Shown: in pieces, positions 11,200 through 23,713 of the stretch
Numbering within the stretch: position 1 is the stretch's first letter
Layout: every line of letters begins with the position of its first letter
From: Anseranas semipalmata
Lineage: Eukaryota; Chordata; Aves; Anseriformes; Anseranatidae
Length of the DNA: 64,000 bases
Assembly (NCBI GenBank): GCA_013399115.1
Contig: VXAA01005212.1
Span: 429,974-493,973 of the forward strand
Direction: 5' to 3'
Notes under the pieces: model-generated
Told to the model about the DNA's origin: nothing
The model's input: the letters and a program-made list of their open reading frames with translations, nothing else
Databases searched by the model: none
Translations under genes and position numbers: made by a program

Positions 11200-14100
11200 C
11201 TTTCCAGCTGTGCCGTCACTGCTATGGAGCACGACAAGGAGATACCCGGGGAGAAGAACGGTTTGAGAGCACGATGCTGACATTTCCACTCCAGCCCCAT
11301 GCCTTGCTCCGTCTCTGTATTAGAAAACATCACCCTAACAAGGACTTTACCTGCAGCTGATGGGAAAAGCAACAGAAATAAGAAACAGTAGGCAGAGGAG
11401 GAGCTTTGCAAAGCTTTTCTGTGTTAAATGCAGTCTTTCCCTAAGACCTCAAAAGCAGAACCCAAACACCCTCTTGACCTTGCTGCATTAACTGTATTTG
11501 AAGCTGCTGTGGGGATGGGTTTCTCAAACTCTGCCACCACGAGCAGATGCAAGACTGGATGAAATGCCACAGAAGTGAAACTGATGCACAGCTGCAAAAC
11601 CAAAGCCTGCCCTCCCTTTCCCAAAATCTATCCAAGGATCTGTGATTAAACCAGCAGAAACTTTCAAGCACAGCAGGAGCCAGCAGACCCGCAGGCTCTG
11701 TTGAGTTTCCTCTGCGAGAAGCTCAACAGGCTGACACGCCGCTTCTCCCGCTGCATCAGACCACGAGTCTCGGCTGGGGACTGTGCCACAGCTCCCCTCA
11801 CACTGGCTGCAGAGGTGCCGAGAGGTGCAGAGGTGCGATGTCGCTCCTGGGCCACCAGTTCTCAGGTAGTGAGACCTGACATGCTCCTACCCCAACCACG
11901 TTTAGTACAGGGAAACGGTGTTCAGAGCTTGTACAATGGCACAACCTCCCCTGTCTTGGTTGTACTGTCCGATGCTGATGACAGACCAGAGCAACGTTAG
12001 CCTGACTCCTGGAGAAAGCTCTTACCTGGTGAGCCCAACACGCAGCAAGAGCCTTCCCCAGCCACAGGCCTGCATCAGAAGACACTGAAACAGAAAACTA
12101 CATCTACTGCCCCAGGATGAAAGCAACAATGTCCTCTGAAGCAACCATGGTCTTTTAGAGAAGATGGAAGGTGGAAGGAAAAAGGATATTCCTAGGCTTT
12201 CATAGGATGAAAACCACCTGGCTGCTAACCCCTGAGGCAGTCTACTGCACTGCATGGACCAAGCACCTATACATGGCAGAGTGGATTCACAGAAGGGGAG
12301 AAGTAACAACCACCTCCCAGCCCTTATCACTGGATTCACAGAAGGGGAGAAGCAACAACCACCTCTCAGCCCTTATGACGTTACAAGGAGCTTCTCCTCC
12401 TGGGAGGACCTCATGGTGTTCAGCATGGGCCCTCCCAGCTTCTGAGGGTAAGATCTGCCCGTTTCAGCTGAGCAGGGAAGTTTCTCCTCCATTCAGAAGA
12501 TCTGCATATTTCAAGCACCAAAGGCTGGCTCTGGCTTTCAGCTGGGCTGTGCAAATGTGACAATGGAAACTTCGCCTAAAACAGTGTGTTTTCGTAGGCC
12601 CACACGAGGGGAAGTCTGGGTGGAACAGCTCCCAGACAGCTGCTAAGAAAATACTCACAGAGGGAGTGGAGAAAGGGAAGTGAAGCAATGCAAGAGCTCC
12701 ATCCAGGCAACTGCTCAGCTTAACCCTTTTGGTCATCAGCTGAAAGAGCAGCTGCCACCAATGGCACACACTGCACAGCCGCAAGCTCTCAGAGTAAGTG
12801 GGATCAGCCTCTGTAGTATTACTTGTTGGACATCTGCTGAAAAACCATCCCCATGGCCGGCTAAAAGCATCGCACCACGCAGAGCATCACCGTGTCCTCA
12901 GCTTGACGGGTGTCCGGAACACAGCAGCAAGTTATTGGCTGCATGGAAAATGCCTGCAGGGAGCAGAAACAGCGAAGGAGAAGTGATGTGACAGGTTTTT
13001 GGCACTGGGTCACCGCACTGATTTAGCCTGTTTGGTGACAACAGAGTAGTGAGTTTCCAGCTGTACTGGGTTATTGAGGGGGAAGGGCAGGAGCGAGGAT
13101 AAAAATCTAAGGGTGGGCAGTGGGGAAAGACTTCCTTACAGGTGGCAAATTCAGCAGTCACCCAGCCTGTCTCAGCTGCTGTTAAGCAGGCAATGAGATA
13201 CCCTCTGCTAGAACATCCCCAGTTGTTCGTGGTGCTCATCCCCCACCTGAAATCACCCCGCAGCTCCCTCTCCCAGCATGTACCCTTGGTCTTTGCTCAG
13301 AAATGATCCCACTTAACTTCAAGTCCTTGTTTTGATTTTCTCCCCTAAACCCAGATCATTTTGATGGATGCTGGTGTGGGATAAGCCCTTTGGCAGGCAC
13401 CTGGCTTCCAGGAGGGAGGACAGGAAAAGGCTGGGACAGCGGTACCTCGTTCTTGTTCACCAAGTAGGGGACTGCAGTCTTGCCCTGAAGCCCTAGGTGA
13501 CAGCATCATGCATGCTAGACAGGAGAAAGGCAGTCAGTGTGCATCCCCCAGCGGTGCCAGCTGTTGTGCTACAAGGACAGAGAGAGAGAAGGTAAAGGAT
13601 GCAAGAGAGATGTGCTCTGGCAGTGAGCTGACCTCTCCCTGACACACTACAAACAAATCTTTAATTAGCTTTTCATCCACAGAAGCTGTATCTTGAAAGA
13701 GGAAGTAATTTATATTCACCGCTACCATCAAGGAAAACGGGGGACTGAAAAGTGATGTTTGCCAGTGATGGCGGTTTTCCTACAGAGCTGGAAATAGATC
13801 CCAGCTTTCCCAGAGATGCACCTAAAACTTTCTAAAGCAGGCTAAATCCGGGTTAAGTATGCAGATGAGTATCAGTAAGAGAATATTCTTTCCCATCACA
13901 TTTACTTCCAAAAACTACATCTGATCAGGTCACACAATTTGAGAAACACTTGCACTGTACTGGGAGATGAACCATTTCTAAAAGCAAGGGAAGAAACGTA
14001 GCTCTACTTTCATGTCACAAGCAACAAACCTTTGCAAAATGATTCGTTTTCCTCCGCTCCTACACACTTGGTTTTTAAAAAAACATTTCACTCAAGAGCA

Positions 14101-17100
14101 GATCTTTAAGGACATTATATAATAAGTGATCTGTACCAAGAGGCTGGCTAGTTTAAGCCCGGCTACTTAGATCATAGTTGGATTTTATTTGCTAGTTAGC
14201 TGGCAGACACGTGTACCGTTATGCAGGCAGAGGATTCTCCTGGCCATCTCACTTTCCAGCCAGAAGAGTCAATACCACAGTGCTCTGGTGCTTTTGCTTA
14301 TTCAGTTATGAACTAAACTGCAGTATCTGTCCAATTCCAGCTCCCAGACAGGAAGGAAAGTGGGCAGTACTTGAGGATTCTTACTTTTTCGCATATCACG
14401 GTTATGTTTAACATGCTCCATGCTCATAGCAGCCAAAAAGCCATTTGCAGCAGCCTTCAGGCACAGCCTGTTTGCCCAGGGGACCAATCTCGGCACAAAG
14501 AACTGTTGCTAAAAGTTGAGTGAGGTCATACATCTGGCAACTATAATGGCAACAAATTAAACTACTTTTTTAAGAACTTGGCTTCCAGTGTGCCTTGGAG
14601 ATCCAAAACAAAATCCTTAACTCTTTGTAGCCTCCTCCTGCACAGAGCTCTCACCACAAGCAGGTTTCAAGGTAAGTCGTATCCTCACATGGTGTGGAAG
14701 CAATGTCAGGCCAGATACATACATGCTTCTCCTCACTCAGCTGATCCACTGCTCCTCAAGCTAACAACTTCACAAATCAGTTGCTGTAGATGTTCCCAAA
14801 TCAAAAAATCATGAGTGTAAAAGCAAGGGTAGATTCAACACACTCCGGAGGCTATCCTGTCCTCAGCACGCAAGAAACATGGTGATTCATGGATGGAGTC
14901 AAGCACGGAACCTAGGGACAAGATGGACAATAGGATTTGGGCTCCTCAGATGTTTTTTTGAGGTTATTGCTCAATATTTAAGGGCGAGAATTATAATTTA
15001 AAGTGTTGTGCTTTCTGCACCTTGCCTGCCTCTCAAGCAATACTCGCTCTTTAGAAGTGCTGGTACATTTTAAGTCCTGATATCCCACTCAAGGTAAGAG
15101 GCTGTAATGAGGGGAAAGAGCACATTGCTGAGATTTGGGACAAGGAAATGATTGAGATGGAGAGTACTGTCAGAAGAAATTCCCTCGGTATTACCTTTCT
15201 TGCTACTTAAATCATATGATGTTCGTTAGATTCCCCCTTCCTCTAACTCCTCACGCCCATCCACTGTGCGTTACAAGAATAGGTTGCATTGATCAAATGA
15301 ATGCTTTTAAGAAGTTGAGTACAGAAAAGCAGCTTCCCCTGCATCTCACTAGCTTGCCTTTCAGCACCTCAGCATCTCATCTATTTTACAAGCACAATTA
15401 TCTTTCAAGTGGATTCACTCAGAACATCTGAAAGGAAAAGCATCTTTATCAAATGTGCCCAAGTCAGTTGTGTTGTATATAGTATTTTAGGGAGAATGAC
15501 AAATTGCTTCTGCAGTCTCTAAGAAATCAGAGATTACAAATTAAAAGGAAAAGAAGTGAAGTTTAAAAATTGATGACTGTTGGAACAGCTTAAGTTTTCT
15601 TCTCCCCTCCACACCCCCGCCCCAAAAGTCAGCCCACAACACTGGGGATCAGGCTGATAAATTAGGCTCTTGCACTCATTTTTGTCACTGCTTCAGTGGC
15701 AGAACAGCCTTCTCGCAGAAAATTGGCCACGTGCACCTTTGAATCCCCTCCTCCCCACCCATCAGTTCCTTTCAATGAAAATGATGTCAGTCTCTCAACA
15801 GAAAGCCACTGAAAGCTTATAGCAAGAGCATGGAAGAATTTCACTGAATTGATTCCATTAGCGTAATCTAAGAGAAAATAATAATTTATCAGGCTGGGAG
15901 CTTGGAAACAGAAAACAAACAGTCTGTGGTGGAGCAGAGAGAAACTCAGATTTATAATCCACCCAATAAGCATGGAAATGAGAAAGCCCTCAGCTTCCCG
16001 CAAATGAAAGAGTGAAATATTGTGATAATGCCAACAAGGGGTTCTTAGAGATGTGGAAAGTACCAGAATGGAAGGAGACCAGAAGCCTCCCGGTGATGGC
16101 AGGGGAATGCAAACAGCTTCATCCAGATGGGACAAGAGGATTAACACCGTCCAGATACGGTACAGGCAGACGCAGCCTGCAAAAGGAACAGGTGCAAAAG
16201 AACTGGGCTGGCCTTAAGATCTGCTAAGCCCTGTGTGAAATAAGGATGCCAGCCAGGTCTCAAGCATCTGTAATGCCCGCAGCGCATCTGGAGATGGGGG
16301 CTTTGGAAGCACTGGAGCCTGGCGTGCGGGTGGAACAGCCAAGGGTAGGGATTGAGGCAAACTCCCTGTTTTAAGAGGTCAGAACGACAGTAATGAGGAA
16401 GGTTTCATTAACCCTGAGATGCTCAAGTTCCCACAACTCATTTCTTCAGGAATGTGCATAATAGTTTATTACAAGAAAGGAGATCTCCAGTGCGCGTTAG
16501 CAGAAGAGGTGTTGGAGAACAGGATTTCCCAGAAGTCCAAATTCTTGTGCAGCTACATATTGAACACCTGCTAAAGCCTTGAAAAAGTCTTAGAGGCGCG
16601 ATGTGGGGAGCAGGGTGACAGCGTAGGTGTGAGTGATGAGCTATTAAACTGTGAAAACATCTGCAAAATGACTGAAAATTTAATGCAGTCCAGTGTGAGA
16701 AGAGGGAAGGTTTATGACTGCAGAAAGCATGCTGCTATTTGGTTGCCTTTTCTCTCCCTGCTTTTAATTTAAAAAGTGGACAAATACAGAGTGAAAGCTG
16801 CTTGGCAATCCACCCTGTATCTGATCTAGTAGAGCTAGGACCTTTCCTCCAGCCTTAGTGCAGCAAATTGTTTTTCACAGACTGCACGAGGGAGCAGGTT
16901 AAATCCCTCCACTGGAGTAGCCCCTGCACAAATCCAGGATCTGATCCACTTTGACAGATTTGCCAGGCACCATTTAGGACTTGGTGAGACAGACCCTTCG
17001 ACAGGTGCCACTTGCGCTAGGACAACACATGCTTGCTCTGACGTGAGAACAGAGGTGAACTCCCACTGGCCAAGATATACTGGGAGCTCTTGTGATGTAT

Positions 17101-17260
17101 AGCCAGCAACAAGCCTAACAGCCTGTGCCAGACATTTTAAACATTTTAAGATTAACTCAGCAGCAGCTAAGACAGAAGAGATGCAACCTTTCTAGCTGGT
17201 CCTCAGACCCCTTGCTGGTTGTTACAGTATCTGGAAAACACAAGAAATCACAATCATCAT
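11200..17260. other. Intergenic flank just downstream of POC1A
   Basis: About 6 kb between the assembly gap and the POC1A poly(A) site. Apart from the 49-bp tandem duplication at 12282-12379, I recognise no gene, RNA or transposon. Open stretches such as 15662-16147 (minus) lack motifs and splice context. Confidence 0.6.
12282..12379 (+). repeat. Tandem duplication of a 49-bp unit, two copies
   Basis: The unit at 12282-12330 is repeated directly at 12331-12379 with only three base differences (GTAAC/GCAAC, CTCCC/CTCTC, ATCAC/ATGAC). The unit starts TGGATTCACAGAAGGGGAGA. The high identity suggests a fairly recent local duplication. Confidence 0.9.
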
Positions 17261-17269
17261 CCACTCTTA

Positions 17270-17452
17270 TGAATAAAATCTTCCTTTTATTCTAGTAAAG
17301 TAACAAAGCTTTGTATTTACAGATAAAATAACTGTACATATCAATTAAAAATTGAGTGCTCTCAAAATCATTAAAGTCGTACACAATCTGCTAAGGAACA
17401 CAAACCACCTCAAACCTCCAAGAGCCTCCAGCTCCGCTCCTCTCTCACAAAA
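17270..17452 (-). other. POC1A: POC1A 3' untranslated region (end approximate)
   Basis: About 180 nt follow the TGA stop before the predicted cleavage point. The stretch is AT-rich and has no obvious structure. The left boundary is inferred from the AATAAA signal at 17286-17291 plus the usual 15-25 nt. A longer alternative 3' UTR cannot be excluded. Confidence 0.7.
17286..17291 (-). terminator. Polyadenylation signal AATAAA for POC1A
   Basis: A canonical AATAAA lies on the minus strand about 160 nt after the stop codon. Roughly 20-50 nt downstream on the minus strand there is a GT/T-rich stretch (around 17225-17262), as expected for a downstream element. Confidence 0.8.
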
Positions 17453-17551
17453 TCAGTTTGCTTTGTTCTGAATGATTTTCTGCTGATTCTCCAGACACTC
17501 CTTCAGCTTGTCCTCTGTGAGCGTCAGCCTCTGCTCCAGGATGGAAACTGT
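17453..17551 (-). CDS. POC1A: POC1A terminal coding exon (coiled coil end and stop)
   Basis: This exon carries 32 codons plus TGA (17453-17455). It encodes [20 protein letters not shown] then [12 protein letters not shown], the second half of the POC1-specific coiled coil that lies at the C-terminus of POC1A and POC1B. The acceptor is ccttttgttttgcag, a strong polypyrimidine tract. Phase 0 matches the upstream exon exactly. Confidence 0.96.
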   Translation of the reverse strand, partial: TVSILEQRLTLTEDKLKECLENQQKIIQNKAN

Positions 17552-20500
17552 CTGCAAAACAAAAGGAAAGCTGCTGCTTAGCCACTCACAGAGACAAGCT
17601 ACATACGTACCCACTGCACTCTCAGTGGATAATGATATCCTAAATTCAAGGGAGTATGTTGAGTTATTTCAGGGCTGTAACTCCAGGCTCAAGCAAGAAA
17701 ACCCTCCCAGTGTAAGGCAGTGCAATCGGGTGATGGAGGGGAATTAAAACCCAAACTGGCAGCATCTACCTCAACATAATGCTGAAATATTTGTGTAATC
17801 CAGTTACCTCACAAAGGGATTGTTATAGCTTTCTCCTAGAGCTGAAGTCATCATGGACAGGATACACAGGAAGAACATTTTAACCACGTGGCAATAAAAG
17901 CCTCTGCTGAAAACCTTTTATTGATCGCTCCGAGGTAATCAGGGGACCTAGCTATGTGAAACCACTTTCCGCTTCCAAAGACACCAGAATGACTGATAAT
18001 AGGTGGTGATTACATTTAATGATTTAATACTCAAACTTATCAGCAACAATCAATAGATACATATTCTGAGCATTTTTACTGCATAAATAACATCCTCTGT
18101 CAAAAACAAAGGATGTCCAGAACCTCAGACTTTAATAAAGTAATTCAAATAAACTTGGACAACCGCTATTTGTATAGAAGTTATACATAGAAAGCCTTTT
18201 AATAGCACATTTTGTAAGCACATCACTAAGTGCTTGACAAAGGAAAGCACGTCTCTTTATCCCTATTTTACAGCTGGGGAAACTAAAGCACAAAGAAAGG
18301 AAGCAGCTTGGCTAAGGTCACTTGAGTGACCAGGAAAAATCTTCTGCAAAATGATTTGGGGAATGAGAAGAATGGTGGGGAGGGTAAGGACACAGGCATG
18401 GTGAAAGCACATGAAGCACTACTGCGAAGCTGTTTCCCTCAGCCACATCGCAACACCACGTGTTGACAAAGTCAGAAAGGGTTCTACACCATAGGATTTG
18501 CTGAAACAGTTTTTTCCCCACCAAACCCAGCTCAAAGCTTGTTTCTACTACACATGCACCACTGACCTGTGAAGAGGCAGAAGAGCCAACTCCTGCTGTG
18601 TAACGCAGCATTGCTATAACCACAAAAAGCTCTACCCAAAGGAACAAACCCTTCATTGCGTAGATTGCCTGGCCTATGGCACTAGCATCATTTAGTTTTT
18701 TTTCTCCTCTATTTCCACCTTTTTGAGGTGCAAGAACTGCTGTATACAGAGAGCCAGAAGAAAACTTGTGGAGGCACCAGGTAGTATCCCAGAGCCAGCA
18801 GGAGCCCTCCCATCTATTCAAAGGAGAGAAGATTTCATCCGATTCATACCCAGCCATGCTATTACCTAGCAGCTGTCTTACAGAGGTCAGGAGCACAGCA
18901 GCTCAGGGAGAACACAGCAGGCTGAATGTCTACAGGGGTTTACAGCAAAGATCTTAGCCTGCAAACACCCAGACAGAGAATGATAAGCAATAGGGACCCT
19001 GCCTTTTCCATTTAGAAAAGAACAAGTAGCTCAAGACTCGGTTATTCATTCAAAAGGTGGGGGGGTAGTATTGCATCAAGTTTTCTTTAAAAAAGGTGAA
19101 ATCAGGTGAACTCACGTCCTGGTCATGCAACCCTGCTAGTAGCAAAGGCCTGGATTACTTGTGGTTCCTAGATCACGGGAGTTATTGGCAGCACCACCCT
19201 GCTGACAGGCAGTAAGCACTGTTGCACGCAGCGCAGTGAAACAAAAACACAGATAAAGTAGACTTCAGAAAATGTTGAATTTGAGAAAATCCACAAGGAA
19301 AATGTTTTCTGCTTATACTTGTATGCAACTTCCATTCCAATAAACTGGTAGTATTTTCTGGAAACTAGACACGGAAAAGGAAAAGTCAGAACTGAAATCC
19401 AGTAAGTCCAAAGAAGTTATGAGCAAAGTCTATTCAGGTTTGAAATACACGATGCCCAAAATACACAGGGCTCCTGATGTCCTAGGAAGATAAGGGAGAG
19501 TGCAAAAATGCTATTACTGCTATATAGTAATTTACACACAAAAAAAAAAGGTTGCTTTATTCCCAATTGACAAAGTTTTACAATGTTTCTGTGTTGCTAT
19601 TCATAAGGCAAATCCTTGTTGTTACGCAAATCAAACTGCACCCATTTAACTGCTACATGTTTTTGATATTCCTTTTCAAGAAGGTAAGGAACCAACAATT
19701 AACCCAAGGGGGCAAATGCCAGCAGGCAGACTCCATGAGGGTTCACCTGATGCAGCTTTGCAGTCATTCTGTTTCCCTGTGGCAGGATGCTGGCTTCCCA
19801 TGGTGTCAGAAGCCCTGTCTCCACTGCACACCAGGAAATGTTCATGAGAAGTTGCATACAAAGAAATTGCATCCTGTTTAGTTCTTAAATTCTGGGGAAT
19901 ATTCAGCTCCATCCTCCCCTAATCTGAGGGATCCAGGGGTTATATTTGCTTACACGATGACAAACTCCCCATACTATTCCCTCATGATATTTTTACTCCC
20001 TCAACCCAAATAATACTAGTGATTCACGATGCCGATCCAAGTGCCAGTCCTACAACTGTTTCAGCTTTCATCAGCATCTTTTCTTTAATTCATGTTAAAT
20101 GTTTCCCTGCCTGATCATGCAGCAGGGACAGTTTAACCTCTGTTAGCCCCAAGGAGGAGGATTTTGCAGAGCCCTGGAGGGGCAATGGGGCCAGCCTCTT
20201 TTGAGGACTAAAGATAAGCAGAGCCAGGTGCTAATTGAATGCCAACAGAAACCAGTTCGACAACTGCCAGAGGAAACCTGAAAAGCAGAGTCCAGAGTCC
20301 AGGACGTTCACACTCCTCAGGTGATCCCCAGAGATGGACTCCTCAATACACCCTGCAGTGCATGTCGGAGAGCAATGACAGAACTCTCTGTGGGTAACCA
20401 GCAGTGAGATCAGTCCAGACAGATGGCTAGTCATTAACTAAAACCAAGTACTTAACGGGGAGCTGGGGGCAAAGCAGCCAGGAGCATGAGAACAAATAAA

Positions 20501-23500
20501 TAATGCCATGCCCAACCAGCCAGGGGATGTCTGCAAGTAGTGCACAGGATTTTTCAGCAGGCCAGACTCGCACCAGCTTTGATCATGTAATATAGCAGAG
20601 GGGACTTAACACTGCTCCGGTTCATTACTGGTAATTGCAGGACCCAAAAAACATTTATTCGCACAATGTTACTCAGATCAGGTAATGACAGCCTGGTTGC
20701 CTACAAGGAACACAGTCATACACATTGACTGCAAAGTAGGTGCGTGCCTGGAGAGGTGCATGCAAAATGTTACAGTTGAGCCTCTTCTATTCCTGTCATC
20801 ATTAACCATTTTATAACATAAAATCTCTTTCTCCACTGATCTCTGAGAAGGTAGAAGTAGTTTCCTAGCCTTACTTCAATAAAAAGACTCCTAAAATTCA
20901 CTCCATCCCTAATGGTTGCCAGTTTTCTGAAACGTGCTAAAAATGGTTTTGCCAGGCACTGACATGTAATGTATCAAATAGCCCAAGAAAGAGCACTATT
21001 TCTACCTCTCCAGATTTTTCTTTCCATCTGACATGTTAATTTACCAAGACAGAATTTTCTTTTCAGTTTATCAAAAAAAAAACAAAAAAACACTGGCCTG
21101 CAAAAGAACAGTCAGCAAATGCAGAAGTGTTGCAATGGAAAAAAAAAAAAATCTATCAATCTAATGACAATTGTAAATGTAAGGATTTCTAACCACAAAG
21201 CACAAAGACATTGGAATGACCCCATCTCTGTATTATGAATACATCATTATTTAATTCTCTTCTTTGTACCAACTTAGCACGATGTTAGCAGGATAACATA
21301 GTGCCCCGAACGTCTAGGTGTATGGCAAGTAACAATCGAAGTGAAAGAGGCTTTATGCTGCTTATCCATACCAGCACCCTCAGCAGGACGCTCTAAGAAG
21401 CTGCATTTACTCACCACATTGGCAGCTACAGCTGGGACATTCAAGAAAGCGGCTGCTCAGTTCCTCCTTGCTCACAGTGGCCCAGTTGTATTTCAGTTCC
21501 TTCTCACACACCAACTCCATTGCTGAAGCTCAGAAGTTCCTCACAGTCCCAAGTGTGAGGTGCCGAATGTTCATGCCTGTTGCAGGCTAAGAGAAGGTGA
21601 AGGTCCTCTGGACCTCCAGGGAGACAACCAGCATTTCTGAGAACCCAGCCTCTGGACGGTGTCATGCTAATAGAGCAGTATCACTAGGAGTGTATTTAAT
21701 TTAGGCGGTCTTAGAAAGCAGAAGAGTCCTTAGAGATTTTTGTAACAACCGTATTTTGGAAGTGAATTTCAGAACTCGGATGATACTATATAGAGGACTG
21801 GCAAGAAACAGGGTACTTCATTTATTTTGAGTGATAGATTGAAGCTACTGCATCTCCAAAAGATGGTTCTGAGTCACGAGAACTAATCTCTATGCTCCTT
21901 AAATTAAGCTTTAAAAAACAAGCTCATCTGGCATTTCACAGATTATTCAGATTGGAATGATTGTTCATTTATTTTTATTTTTTTAACATCGTTTAGATTT
22001 CAAACAATTTCTTTTGGAATAAAAACTGATTGCTGTTATCTGCTATTTGTTGGGACTTCCCATAGACAGTGGGTGTTCGGGTAGTGAAAGCAACATGTGA
22101 ACCAAGACATTTGTGCAAGGCACAGGTAGCAGCACTTGTGACCCAAAAAGAAATAAATGAAATCTTTACTTATAACTGCTTGAGTCATGTAAGGATTTAT
22201 TTTATCAAACCCATTGTTTAATCTACATTCAATACCTCTCAGAAGAGAGGGGCCATTTATTCCTTACCAACACATGCTTTGAAGATCATATCCCAAAATG
22301 TAAGAAGTTAACTTGATTTTACTTATTTGTATTATATGCATTGCACACACATTTTGAGTTTAATTAAAAGCATTCCACCTTTCCTCCAAGTCCTTTTTTT
22401 GTACTAAATCTTGTTTCAACAAAGCATTGTTCTCCCCACCTCTGCAATCTCTTCTAGAATAAGCAAGATAATCCTTTAATCTCACAGGAGCTAGACTGTC
22501 CTTCAGTTCTGGCTTGGACTACCTTACAGATTTAACAAGTCTTCTCCATTTCACTGCGTTGTCTCCTCCCAGCTTTAGTACTGGATTAGACTGGGGACAT
22601 ACATGAAACTGTTTCCTGGGGGTGGATTACCACAGCTATTCACGAATTTTTATGATAACCTCATTCATAGAATCATTTAGGTTGGAAAAGACCCTTAAGA
22701 TCATCAAGTCCAACCACCAACCTAACACTACCAAGTCCACCACTAAAACACGTCCCTAAGTGCCACGTCCACAACTCTCTCAGGTGAAGAGTTCAGGACT
22801 CTTCATTTGGAACAGACATCTTCCTCCCCTTGTAAGAACAGTGGCTTTTTTCTGTGTCCATTGCACACCTGTGCTATGGATTAACAGAGTGAATGGGGCA
22901 ACTGCTGGTGTCCGGAATGAGGGCAAGACTATACAAACTCTAAGATAACCATTGCAAATGCAAATCTTCCACTGCAGCTGAGATGCTTACAGATGATCCT
23001 CCAGCAGAGCGGTTCAGCTGCAAGTGCAGGAAATGCATTTTAGATAGCATACCAAGTAATACCTGCTCCATTCTAGTTTCAGCCAAAACCCACCTTTCTA
23101 CTCCAGGACATGAAGGATAAGTTATCCAAGAGAAAAAAAAAAAAAATTACCTTTTTTTCCCCTTACACTTTAATATTCATTCCATCTCTTCAGATAAACA
23201 CTGAGATACTGAGAACCAACCTTTAATTACAAAGGAAGAAAAAACAACAAAAAACATTCTGCATTTTCCTCCTTATCACATCTCTGACATGCCAGTAAAG
23301 AACAGGATTTTTAAGCATTGTTCAGACACTGACAAGATACGAAGCTGCAGGAAAGGGAGGAGCAAAGCATTCATGATGCATACTCATTACTCTCATCTTT
23401 CTCATTCCTTTATTGGATTTGAATTGCCTGATTGCTTTCAGAGGGGCAGCAGGGTATCTGTCAGTAATCCAAGAACTATTGCAAGCAATTTGTTTATGTC

Positions 23501-23676
23501 CAAGTCTTAACTTCACTCCATACTTCAAGGCAGCAAAATTATTGAGGATGTGCTACTCACCTGAAAAAGGCAAAGATTAACTTCTCTATTTGCACGTGAA
23601 CTATGGCTACAAACCAGGTTTAGAAAAAAATATGAAGATGCTGTCAGGTCACATTAGACCACTTTCTTACTCGAAC

Positions 23677-23713
<37 letters not shown>

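Noticed and set aside
15662..16147. 161-codon open stretch on the minus strand
   Set aside because: It is hydrophobic in patches, but no family, no splice signals and no codon bias were seen.
18318..18896. 192-codon open stretch on the minus strand inside the last POC1A intron
   Set aside because: It has no family motif or splice context, and its end overlaps the MIR-like SINE. It is most likely chance.
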